Shown here piece after piece: positions 1 to 7,910 of a DNA stretch of 64,000 bases. The notes beneath the pieces are model-generated. The model saw nothing but the letters and a program-made list of their open reading frames with translations, searched no databases and was not told the DNA's origin. Source of the DNA: Arthrobacter sp. V1I7 (GTDB taxonomy: Bacteria; Actinomycetota; Actinomycetes; Actinomycetales; Micrococcaceae); NCBI RefSeq assembly GCF_030817015.1, contig NZ_JAUSYS010000001.1, positions 4,464,001 to 4,528,000 of the forward strand, in the 5' to 3' direction. A program made the position numbers and the translations under genes. Positions within the stretch are counted from its first letter, which is position 1; the number at the start of each line of letters is the position of its first letter.

Positions 1-402
1 AATCCCAAGATCCGCTTCGCCTGGAACTCCGCCATCACGAAGATCCACGGCGACGGCAAGGTCACCGGCGTCACGCTGAAGGACACCGTCACCGGTGAAA
101 CCCGCGAGCAGTCCGCCACCGGCATTTTCGTCGCCATCGGGCACGTCCCGCGCACGGAACTCGTGAAAGGCCAGGTCGAACTCGACGCCGAGGGCTACAT
201 CAAGGTCTATTCCCCCACCACGGTCACCAACCTCTCGGGCGTGTTCGCCTGCGGCGACGCTGTGGACCACCGCTACCGCCAGGCCATCACCGCCGCCGGG
301 ACCGGCTGCGCCGCAGCCCTCGACGCCGAACGCTACCTCGCCGCGTTGGATGACGCGGACAGCATCGCCACCGCCCTGGTGGAAGAACCCACCCACGCCT
401 GA
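1..402 (+). CDS. trxB: Thioredoxin reductase, C-terminal part (5' end outside window)
   Basis: Frame 1 is open from the first base and encodes the last 133 residues of an FAD/NADPH-dependent thioredoxin-disulfide reductase, which keeps thioredoxin reduced in the cytoplasm. Visible signatures are the ATG-x-F-VAIGHVP strand that closes the NADPH domain and the C-terminal FAD motif GVFACGDAVD followed by YRQAITAAGTGCAAALDAERYL, the usual end of TrxB. The CxxC site and the Rossmann folds lie upstream, outside the window. It is followed after 26 bp by a Cys-rich micropeptide gene and then by an FAD oxidoreductase with a Cys-rich tail. In actinobacteria such a trio often belongs to an arsenic-resistance operon, but no ars gene is visible here, so that link is inference. 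Confidence 0.95.
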   Translation, partial: NPKIRFAWNSAITKIHGDGKVTGVTLKDTVTGETREQSATGIFVAIGHVPRTELVKGQVELDAEGYIKVYSPTTVTNLSGVFACGDAVDHRYRQAITAAGTGCAAALDAERYLAALDDADSIATALVEEPTHA

Positions 403-428
403 ACCCGAACGGAGAGGAGGTGAGCTGA

Positions 429-500
429 ATGAAGACAGGATGCTGCAGCGACTCGGGTTGCTGCGACGACTGCCTGGATGACATGCAGGGCTGCTGCTAA
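429..500 (+). CDS. 23-residue cysteine-rich micropeptide (7 Cys)
   Basis: A 24-codon ORF begins with ATG and encodes a peptide with Cys at positions 5, 6, 11, 12, 15, 22 and 23, in three CC pairs plus one single Cys, along with several Asp. Its start is supported by a near-ideal ribosome-binding site (GGAGAGGAGG, 411-420) with 8 bp spacing, so translation is very likely. It lies between trxB and an FAD oxidoreductase whose C-terminus also carries clustered cysteines. Thiol pairs with acidic residues resemble soft-metal or arsenite ligands such as small metallothioneins, but no named family was recognised; function is inference. It is below normal gene-calling length. Confidence 0.7.
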   Translation: MKTGCCSDSGCCDDCLDDMQGCC

Positions 501-583
501 CACACTCACGCCTGCCGGCCCCACAGGGACCGGCAGGCATCTCCGCAAGTACCATCACAGCTAGGGATGAAACAGAGGAACCA

Positions 584-1951
584 TTGGATTCAGCGAAGAA
601 CCTTCCCGTTGCCGTAATCGGTGCCGGGCCCGTGGGCCTGGCCGCCGCGGCCCACCTCCTCGAACGCGGACTCGAACCGCTGATCTTCGAAGCCGGCCCC
701 TCCGCGGGCGCCGCCATCGAGCAGTGGCGCCACATCCGACTGTTCTCACCGTGGCGGTTCAACATCGATCCCGCCGCCGTCCGCCTGCTCGAAGCATCCG
801 GCTGGGAATCGCCACGACCCACGGCCCTTCCCTACGGCGGGGAACTCATCGACGATTATCTGGCCCCGCTGGCCGCACTCCCTGCTATCGGCTCGCGGCT
901 GCAGACCGGCGCCAGGGTCCTCGCCGTGACCCGCGCCGGTATGGACAAGACCCACACCCGTAACCGCGAGAGAACCCCCTACACCGTCCGGGTCGAACAC
1001 GACGGCGGCGAGGTCCGAGACCATACGGTCGCAGCCGTCATTGACGCCTCCGGTACCTGGTCCATCCGAAGCCCGCTCGGCACCTCCGGGCTGCCCGCCA
1101 TCGGCGAAGACTCTGCCGCTGACCGGATCTCATCGCCGCTCCCGGACGTCACGGGCCGCGATCGTGGAGCTTTCGCCGGACGCCGTGTCCTGGTCGTCGG
1201 CGCCGGCCACTCCGCCGCCAACACCCTGATCAGCCTCGCCGAGCTGGCCAAGGACGAACCCGACACCCGGATCCTCTGGGCGGTCCGCGGCGCGTCCGCC
1301 GAGAAGGCCTACGGCGGCGGCGACGCCGACGGACTGCCCGCCCGCGGCCAGCTCGGTGCCCGCCTGCGCCGCCTCGTCGAGGCAGGAACCATCGAACTGC
1401 ACACCGGCTTCGGCATCGGCTCGCTGAAATCGCTCGCATCGCACGTGAGCGTCGAATCCGTTGACGGACGCATCCTGGAGGCCGACGTCGTGGTGCCCTG
1501 CACCGGCTTCCGCCCGGACCTGGACATTCTGCGTGAACTCCGGCTGAACCTGGATCCGGCCGTAGAAGCACCCGTGGAGCTGGCCCCGCTGATCGACCCT
1601 GAATTCCACTCCTGCGGCACCGTCCCCCCGCACGGCGCAGCACTGCTGGCCCATCCGGACAAGGACTTCTACACCGTCGGCATGAAGTCCTACGGCAGGG
1701 CGCCGACCTTCCTGCTCGCCACCGGCTACGAACAGGTCCGCTCCGTCGCCGCCGCCCTGGCCGGGGACCAGGAAGCGGCGGACACCGTCCAGCTCAAACT
1801 CCCCGAGACCGGGCTGTGCTCCTCCGATGCCGGCACCAGCTGCGACGCCCCGGCAGCAGCCGCCGTTGACTCCCAGTCCTCGTGCTGCGCGGCCCCGGAG
1901 CCCGTCGGATTCCCCACCGGGCTGTCCCACGGCCGCTCCGGCGAAAACTGA
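584..1951 (+). CDS. FAD-dependent oxidoreductase / flavin monooxygenase-like protein with Cys-rich tail
   Basis: A 455-residue flavoprotein. The N-terminal dinucleotide motif VIGAGPVGLAAAAHL (about residues 11-25) binds FAD, and a second Rossmann motif VLVVGAGHSAANTLI (about 205-219) would bind NAD(P)H, as in flavin-containing monooxygenases and the ArsO-type proteins found near ars genes. The region PCTGFRPDLDIL is the usual ATG-like FAD strand. The last 50 residues are a Cys-rich tail with a single Cys, CSSDAG-x-SC and a CC pair, uncommon in the family and possibly a metal or arsenite site. The start is TTG, chosen because GAGG (575-578) sits about 6 bp upstream and no ATG fits. The substrate is not determined from sequence. 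Confidence 0.8.
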   Translation: MDSAKNLPVAVIGAGPVGLAAAAHLLERGLEPLIFEAGPSAGAAIEQWRHIRLFSPWRFNIDPAAVRLLEASGWESPRPTALPYGGELIDDYLAPLAALPAIGSRLQTGARVLAVTRAGMDKTHTRNRERTPYTVRVEHDGGEVRDHTVAAVIDASGTWSIRSPLGTSGLPAIGEDSAADRISSPLPDVTGRDRGAFAGRRVLVVGAGHSAANTLISLAELAKDEPDTRILWAVRGASAEKAYGGGDADGLPARGQLGARLRRLVEAGTIELHTGFGIGSLKSLASHVSVESVDGRILEADVVVPCTGFRPDLDILRELRLNLDPAVEAPVELAPLIDPEFHSCGTVPPHGAALLAHPDKDFYTVGMKSYGRAPTFLLATGYEQVRSVAAALAGDQEAADTVQLKLPETGLCSSDAGTSCDAPAAAAVDSQSSCCAAPEPVGFPTGLSHGRSGEN

Positions 1952-2027
1952 CCCGATCCTCTGTATGAGTCCCGTATCGGGCGCGCGCCGCCGCCCTCTT
2001 CTACAACAGGCACCGGATGAGCGGACG

Positions 2028-2327
2028 GGCAAGTTCCAGCCGGAATACGCCGGCAAGCTCAACTTCTACGTCGCCCTCGTCGATGACGTGCTCCGGCGAG
2101 ATCACGACAACGAAACCATCGGCATCCTCATCTGCGGCACTAAGAATGACCGCAGCGTCCGGTACAGCCTAGGACGTTCAACTTCCCCAATGGCCGTCGC
2201 CGCCTACACATACGACAAACTTCCCCTGGCCGAGCAACAAGTGCTTCCTAACGAAGGACACGTCGTTGCAGCTCTGGAATGGGCAGAACCCGACGCGAAC
2301 GAGGAAGCCAGCTTTGGGCAAGCCTGA
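2028..2327 (+). pseudogene. YhcG/DUF1016-type PDDEXK nuclease, C-terminal fragment
   Basis: About 100 residues match the end of the YhcG (DUF1016) family: KFQPEYAGKLNFYVALVDD, then GILICGTKND and a YSL-x-x-x-x-x-PMAVA-Y segment, which contain the PD-(D/E)xK-like core of these putative nucleases. The family is normally about 350 residues, so two thirds are missing. The upstream part of the same open frame (from 1827) is the shadow of the FAD gene and is not homologous. There is no ribosome-binding site before the fragment. It is a remnant, probably of an accessory or defence gene. Confidence 0.75.
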
Positions 2328-2506
2328 GATGTACCTCTGTCCGATTTCGCCAACGCAGTCTCGCAAGCCGCGGATGGCAATACAGCTCGAAAAGACTAAT
2401 CACGTCCAGTCATGCTTTGGAAGAGTGCGAGATTTCTGGGGGAGAGATGGGAAGCCTGTGCGCTGGAATGGCCACGAACGACACGGGGAGCTGGCATCCT
2501 GACCTC

Positions 2507-2935
2507 CTATTCGGGCAGCTCCATCTGGAAGCCGCAGGAGCACCGCAGGACGCGGGTGGAGAGGTACACCGCAAGAACGTCCTCGCTGGCCTGGTCGGTA
2601 GCTATGGGGGAGTAGAAGCGGTGCATTTCGGAACCTGCTTTTTGCATCGGTCGGCCACAGTGGATGTAGTGCCCGCCGAAGACGAGTACATCGGGTGTTC
2701 TTCTTCCTCTGCGGTTGAGGATCACGGCAACATGCGCGACGTCGGCGGCATGGGCAAGGAACTGCCCGCAGGCGGTGCAGGTGTAGGACACCGCGACCAG
2801 GGTCTCTGAGTACGGCCGAAGTGACTCGATGGACCTGATGGAAAGGTGGCGGTCCGTGCCACAGTCAGTACACTGCAGCGGAATCGCGCGGGGCAGCTGG
2901 CCGTCAGGGGTGTACCCGTTGGGGTCGATCGTCAT
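2507..2935 (-). CDS. Zinc-ribbon-like hypothetical protein
   Basis: A 142-residue protein of unknown function. Four Cys-containing knuckles are visible: CTDC (about residues 23-26), CTAC (about 53-56), HCG (about 92-94) and CSC near the C-terminus, giving potential structural zinc sites. It contains no signal peptide or membrane segment. The ATG start overlaps the stop of the upstream gene (2932-3195) in an ATGA junction, so the two are translationally coupled and probably form one transcript. I do not recognise a named family; nucleic-acid or protein binding would be typical of zinc ribbons but is inference. Confidence 0.65.
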   Translation of the reverse strand: MTIDPNGYTPDGQLPRAIPLQCTDCGTDRHLSIRSIESLRPYSETLVAVSYTCTACGQFLAHAADVAHVAVILNRRGRRTPDVLVFGGHYIHCGRPMQKAGSEMHRFYSPIATDQASEDVLAVYLSTRVLRCSCGFQMELPE

Positions 2936-3195
2936 GGCCAGGCCGCGGGTGGATAGCTGGACAGGATGTAATCGGCCATGGCCGGGCCGGTCATCCGCAA
3001 CCGGCTGTCATGGACATCGATACCGCAGCGGTGCATGGCAGCCCGGAAAGTGATGTCGGGCTTGGGCTCCAAGCCCTCGAGCAGGCACCAGCTGGTGTAC
3101 AGCCCGTAGAGACAGTCCGGGCCCAGAGGGCAGTCCGTATCAGGGTCCGGGACGGTGGCTTCATCAAGGAATCGTTCAAAGTGCGAGGGGACCAT
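2932..3195 (-). CDS. Small hypothetical protein, coupled to the zinc-ribbon gene
   Basis: An 87-residue acidic protein with the segments LDEATVPDPDTDCPLGPDCLYGLY and MHRCGIDVHDSRLRMTGPA. The Cys, His and Asp residues are spread rather than in a clear metal knuckle. The GPDCLYGLYTSWCLLEG stretch resembles short DNA-replication or phage-derived proteins of actinobacteria, but I cannot name a family. It is first in a two-gene unit; its TGA overlaps the ATG of the next gene by 4 bp (ATGA). Such coupling supports both as real genes. Confidence 0.6.
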   Translation of the reverse strand: MVPSHFERFLDEATVPDPDTDCPLGPDCLYGLYTSWCLLEGLEPKPDITFRAAMHRCGIDVHDSRLRMTGPAMADYILSSYPPAAWP

Positions 3196-3668
3196 CTCGG
3201 GTCTTTCCGCGAGTGTGCACCTTTGCCGCCGTTAGGCTACAGCGGCTATCTTCGCGGCCGTGCACGCGGCTGGAAGAGGAGGGGTCACACCCTGAGAGGT
3301 GGCATCCCCATTCGCTTCATAATGTAGGCATCGCTGCCGCCCGTTGTCCAGAGCAGGGCGGGCCCGGACGCGAAACCATCAGGGCGTATCGCGGGAGAGA
3401 CGCATGGTGTCAACCTCTTCTCGCAGCGTCCCGCGGCACTGTACTGATTCGAGGAAACGGATCGTTTAGGTCTGAGTAGCGCGTACGACCGGGATTTTGA
3501 GACCAGCACTCGGCGACATTTCCCTTGATCTTCCGGACCTTTTTCACGTCACCAGGACTCGGCTGTCCCAGCACCACCCCACGTGTCCTTCAAGAGACTG
3601 GAACAACGGCGCAATGATGTAGGTTGCATTCCCATCCAGCAACAACACCAGAAAAGGGAACGAGCCAA
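3196..3668. other. Intergenic stretch without recognisable gene
   Basis: No open frame here has a convincing ribosome-binding site or family match; the short frames on both strands look like chance GC-rich openings. The stretch upstream of the DUF4193 remnant contains an AAAAGGGAA ribosome-binding-site-like sequence at about 3652-3660. Confidence 0.5.
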
Positions 3669-3971
3669 GTGGCCACCGATTTACGATGAAGTTCGATCCG
3701 ATGTCAAGGAATCACAGGACAATCGCTAGAAGCGCTCCGATCCGAGAACGCCCCGGACGCCCGCAGCGTCGCTCGTGAACTGGATTACTCCGATGCGCTG
3801 GACGACACCATGGTCCCGGGCGGCGAAATTGTAGCGGAGGAACTGGTCGTGGAGGTCATCCCGCAGGCCGAGGACGAATTCACCTGCTACTCCTGTTTCC
3901 TGGTGCGGCACCGGTCGCAAATCGCCCGCGAAAAGAATGACCACGTTTACTGCATTGAGCGTGAAGGATAG
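3669..3971 (+). pseudogene. DUF4193-family protein, disrupted by two compensating frameshifts
   Basis: A GTG start at 3669 is followed by GTG GCC ACC GAT and then one extra T near 3681, which brings an immediate stop in frame. Removing it gives the DUF4193 opening MATDYDEVRSDVKESQD. One base is then missing near 3722, restoring the original frame for LEALRSENAPDARSVARELD through to FTCYSCFLVRHRSQIAREK and the TAG at 3969. The body is intact and the C-terminal CxxC matches this small actinobacterial zinc-binding family of about 100 residues. The usual final YCxxC is YCIE here, so the last Cys is missing. The only long open frame over this region is on the other strand and is a shadow. Confidence 0.8.
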
Positions 3972-4652
3972 GGCCTGGATCCGCCGAAAAACCAGCTCGA
4001 AGGGAGTGACGTAACGACGGCTACCCTCCGCCCCTACACCCCCCCGTCCACGGCGTGAACCGTATCTGCGGATCAGCGGGTTTGGGCTGGCGGATGTGTC
4101 TGCCGAGACTGAGGGGAACCCCAGCCCGCAGCCGGACCGTATTCAAGCTGACCGGCAAATGCGGTCTCTAGGGGTGCCAGCGGCTCGGGACGCTGGGGAA
4201 GACGCCTTGAGCTAGGTGCTCCTTCGCTCGTCTGATCGCTAGCTTGACGTAAGGCCATTTATCGGCGTTTGAAAACGAGGCGGGGGAGTGGCCGTAAAAG
4301 GGGGCTCTGCACGATATCCGGTGCGGGCCTTCTCCCAGAATTTTCGGTGCTCAGGACCGGTTTGCCAGCGTCCCGTTCACAGCAGTCCGCCACCGCGGTC
4401 GTCGTCCTTGCTGCGGAGCCTGCACCGCTTGCATAGCCTTCCGTCTTCCAGTGTCCGTTATCGACGCTTTTAAATCCGCCCGGGCCGCTCGAGGGGCTCT
4501 CCTAGCACGGCCGCTGTCGGCGGGTGTGCTCCGCCGCGTGACGGTGCAGTGATCGCCCGCCCGGTGTTTTGGATGGTCATTGCGCCGTAAACCGGCGGAA
4601 ACATTCACTGCTTACTGTTGCTGTGAGGGATCCAAATGGGGGAGGCAAAATC
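3972..4652. other. Intergenic stretch upstream of the racemase-like gene
   Basis: Nearly 700 bp with no gene I can support on either strand. Short frames around 4073-4258 and 4351-4608 are Arg- or Ser-rich in the manner of shadow translation and have no ribosome-binding site. The far end (4638-4645) holds the GGGGGAGG ribosome-binding site of the next gene. Confidence 0.5.
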
Positions 4653-5306
4653 ATGCATGTAGGTGTCATCCGTGCTTTGACCACGTCAGACCGGCGTCTG
4701 CTCCATTCGCACGGGAAGTTGCTGCACGAATCGTTCGGCTTTGAGGTAACGTCGCGCTGCATTCCGGGCCAGCCTTCGGGCGTCTACAACGACGAGTCAC
4801 TGCGGCAGGCCGTGCCCAAGGTCGCGGAATTGGCGCTTGCCATGGCCCCCGGTGTTGACGCTCTGATCATTAGCTGCGCGGCTGATCCGGGTCTTGCCGA
4901 AGTGAGGTCACTGGTGGACATTCCGGTGATCGGCGCGGGGTCGGCTGCAGCGGCGGCCGCACTGGCGCTCGGCGGCCGGGTAGGCGTCCTGGGCTTAAAA
5001 GCCTCGGTGCCCGGCCCGATTTCCGAGACGCTCGGTGAACGCATGGTACTTATCGACGGTCCCGAAAGTGTTGAGACGCCGGAAGGGTTCCTTCTGCCCA
5101 CCGGCATCTTCGACTCCCTGGCAGCTGCCCAGATGCTGGTTGATGCCGGCGCGGATGTCATCGTCGAAGCCAGTACGGGCTTGACCAGTATTGGAATGGC
5201 GGACGTGCTGCGCCGCCGGCTGGGGATACCGGTCATCGACCCCGTGATCGCCGCCGGCGCCATACTCGTCTCGGCCGCGGCAGCACGGGACCTGCAGGCC
5301 GTATAG
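4653..5306 (+). CDS. Asp/Glu/hydantoin racemase-family protein
   Basis: A 217-residue cytoplasmic protein of the aspartate/glutamate/hydantoin racemase superfamily, which inverts the alpha carbon of amino acids or hydantoins using two opposing cysteines without PLP. The first catalytic position is present (ALIISCAADPGL, about residue 73) and the glycine-rich GAGSAAAAAALAL and GVLGLK strands fit the fold. The usual second Cys, in a GC-T/A-G motif, reads VIVEASTGLTS here, so it is Ser. That loss suggests altered or lost racemisation, or a related lyase or isomerase activity. ATG 4653 was preferred to the upstream frame start because GGGGGAGG lies 8 bp before it. It stands alone, facing away from older neighbours. 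Confidence 0.75.
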   Translation: MHVGVIRALTTSDRRLLHSHGKLLHESFGFEVTSRCIPGQPSGVYNDESLRQAVPKVAELALAMAPGVDALIISCAADPGLAEVRSLVDIPVIGAGSAAAAAALALGGRVGVLGLKASVPGPISETLGERMVLIDGPESVETPEGFLLPTGIFDSLAAAQMLVDAGADVIVEASTGLTSIGMADVLRRRLGIPVIDPVIAAGAILVSAAAARDLQAV

Positions 5307-5517
5307 GCAGGCTGGGCAGAACGCTATCCCCAGCACAGTTGTACGGCCGGGTATACGCGACACCTTAAATGGCGATCCTGCAGAAACCAGTTCATAAGGG
5401 TACTCCTTTGAAGGGTGACCGGTTGCTGCAGGAAACTTGGCCCGAGGTGGCATCAGCCGCGCCGCGCCACATAACAATGGAAAAGGGAGTAAGGCGGGGC
5501 GGTCAGGCCCCGGTCGG

Positions 5518-6785
5518 TCAAGACACGGTGCGGTTCCGCTTCTTCTTCTCTCGCCAGGGGCCGAGCTTTTCCTTGTGGGCGGCAGCTTTCCCAACAGAGA
5601 TGGAGTCGGCGAGGTCGCCCACCTTGTGCACCTTCAGCGAGTTGGTGGAGCCAGCCTTTCCGGGAGGCGAACCGGCGGCAATAACCACCAGGTCGCCGTC
5701 GTTCACAAGCTCCATTTCCAGGAGGCTGCGGTCAACCTGCGCGGTCATTTCATCGGTGTGGTCCACCATCTGGACCAGCACCGGCTGGATGCCCCAGGTC
5801 AGCGCCAGCTGGTTCCAGACCTGCTCCACCGGAGTGAAGGCGAAGACCGGCTTGATGGGGCGCAGGCGCGAGAGGCGGCGTGCGGAGTCGCCGGACTGGG
5901 TGAAAGCACAGATGTACTTGGCGTCCAGCTGGTCGGCGATTTCGACGGCGGCACGGGTGATGGCGGCGCCACGGGTCTTGGGCTTGGTGCCCAGCGGGGG
6001 TACGCGTTCGAGGCCGTGGACCTCGGTGGACTCGATGATCCGGGCCATCACGTTGACGGTCTCGATCGGGTACTTGCCCACGCTGGTCTCACCGGAAAGC
6101 ATGACCGCGTCAGCACCGTCCAGCACTGCGTTGGCGCAGTCTGAGGCCTCGGCGCGGGTGGGGCGCGGGTTGTCGATCATGGATTCCAGGACCTGGGTTG
6201 CCACGATGACCGGCTTGGCCGAGCGGCGGGCCAGTTCGATGGCGCGCTTCTGGACGATCGGTACTTCCTCACGGGGAAGCTCCACGCCGAGGTCGCCACG
6301 GGCCACCATGATGGCGTCGAACGCGTCGATGATCTCGTGCAGCTGTTCCACGGCCTGCGGCTTTTCGATCTTGGCGATGACCGGCACGCGGCGGCCTTCT
6401 TCGTCCATGATCTCGTGCACGCGGACGATGTCGGACGCATCGCGAACGAACGAGAGGGCCACCAGGTCGACACCGCGGCGCATGGCCCAGCGGAGGTCGT
6501 CCTCGTCCTTTTCGCTCAGCGCGGGAACGTTGACGGCAACGCCGGGAAGGTTGATGCCCTTGTTGTTGCACCATGCCGCCCACGGTCACCTCGGTAACGA
6601 CCTTGACGTCATCGACCGCGGTGGCGCGCAGTGCCACCTTGCCGTCGTCGATGAGGAGGGCATCGCCCACGTTTGACGTCCTCGGTGAGGCTCTTCAGCG
6701 TGGTGGAGCAGATGTCTTTGGTGCCGGGAACGTCCTCGGTGGTGATGGTGAAGGTGTCACCGACGGCGAGGGCGTGCGGGCCATC
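5518..6785 (-). pseudogene. pyk: Pyruvate kinase, N-terminally truncated and frameshifted
   Basis: Glycolytic pyruvate kinase (PEP + ADP to pyruvate + ATP). The C-terminal 320 residues are one open frame containing VPVIAKIEKPQAV, the active-site signature IMVARGDLGVELP, and the conserved ATQVLESMIDNPRPTRAE and SGETSVGKYP segments. Upstream, homology continues in other frames: one base is inserted near 6671 (GTCAAACGTGGG where GTCAACGTGGG is expected) and the frame shifts again near 6575 (ATGGTGCAACAACAAG). Homology ends at GPHALAVGDTF near 6785; the first 120 or so residues, including the start of the TIM barrel, are absent. Being broken and lacking its 5' end, it is probably a duplicated fragment, with the working pyk elsewhere. 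Confidence 0.9.
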
Positions 6786-6994
6786 GACATCAGCTCCGAC
6801 CCCGAGGAGACACCCGTTATAAGATCCTCGGATAATTTTGCGACAGCTCGGCAGAGATAACGGAGAGACGCCCGAGTTGGGGGCACGGTGCTGGGGCAGT
6901 TCGGGAACCATTGGGATGTAATACCGTCTTCGTGAGGACGAAGTTGCGAGGCACATGCAAGGGTGCGGGCAGTTACTGGATTGGGAGTGCATGC

Positions 6995-7873
6995 ATGCTG
7001 GAGAGAAGGCCGTTTGGCGAAACTGCTTTGAACGTCTCTGTCGTCGGGCTGGGTGCCGGTCAAATTGGTGAACACGATGTCACTGAGGCCGAAGCGGCCG
7101 AGGTGCTCAACGGAGCACTGGATCTCGGAGTAACGCTCATCGATACCGCCGCTAGCTACGGGCTGAGCGAAGAGCGCATCGGTCGGCACCTTCACCGACG
7201 CCGGGACGAGTTCGTGTTATCAACCAAAGGTGGTCCCAGCATCAACGGTCAACGGGACTGGACGCCCGGCAGCGTGTTGGCCAGCATCGAACGGTCCCTG
7301 CGCCTGACCCAGTCGGAACGTATCGACATCTTCTATTTGCACTCTTGCCCAATCGAGATTCTGCGGCGTGGTGATCTTCAGGAAACCCTGGACAAGGCCG
7401 TCGCCGCCGGGAAAATCGGTGTCGCCGGTTACAGCGGCGACAATAAGCCTCTCGCATTCGCTGTGGATTCCAGCCGGTTCGGCTCCATCGAAACCAGTGT
7501 CAACATAGCTGACCAGTGGAATCTCAGACACGTTCTCGGCCGACGGCCCGAACTAGGAGTGATCGCCAAGCGCCCGATCGCGAACGCGCCGTGGCGGTTC
7601 GTCGACCGGCCGACCGGGCACTACGCAGAACTCTATTGGGAACGGCTACAGGCACTCAAACTTGATCCAGGCGACATGGATTGGACCGAGTTCGCCCTGC
7701 GCTTCACGGCGTACGCCCCAGGTGTGCACACCGCAATTGTCGGCACTGCCAAGCTCGCCCATCTGCGCCGGAACATCACCGCAGTCAGCCGCGGGCCCCT
7801 TCAGCCTGAAGCGTTGGGAGGCATCGACCGCGCTTGGCGCGAAGTTGGTTCGGACTGGTCCGCCTCGACCTAA
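6995..7873 (+). CDS. Aldo/keto reductase
   Basis: A 292-residue soluble NADPH-dependent oxidoreductase of the aldo/keto reductase superfamily, (beta/alpha)8 barrel. The catalytic tetrad is visible: Asp and Tyr in LIDTAASYG (about residues 49-57), Lys in LSTKGG (about 78) and His in IFYLHS (about 113). YG-SE-RIG after the Tyr and VIAKRPIANAPW resemble the oxidoreductases of the YghZ/PdxI-like branch. The start is ATG 6995 because GGGAG (6983-6987) lies 7 bp upstream; the frame is open for 84 bp before it. It is monocistronic and convergent with the ROK regulator. The substrate is unknown; a sugar or aldehyde substrate is possible given the neighbouring dextran locus. Confidence 0.85.
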   Translation: MLERRPFGETALNVSVVGLGAGQIGEHDVTEAEAAEVLNGALDLGVTLIDTAASYGLSEERIGRHLHRRRDEFVLSTKGGPSINGQRDWTPGSVLASIERSLRLTQSERIDIFYLHSCPIEILRRGDLQETLDKAVAAGKIGVAGYSGDNKPLAFAVDSSRFGSIETSVNIADQWNLRHVLGRRPELGVIAKRPIANAPWRFVDRPTGHYAELYWERLQALKLDPGDMDWTEFALRFTAYAPGVHTAIVGTAKLAHLRRNITAVSRGPLQPEALGGIDRAWREVGSDWSAST

Positions 7874-7910
7874 CGGGCAGAGCTCACTGGAGTGGGCGGA
7901 CGTTGCCCAG

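Noticed and set aside
3726..3944. Minus-strand open frame of 72 codons
   Set aside because: It is antisense to the DUF4193 remnant, whose plus-strand translation matches the family; the minus frame has no RBS or family pattern.
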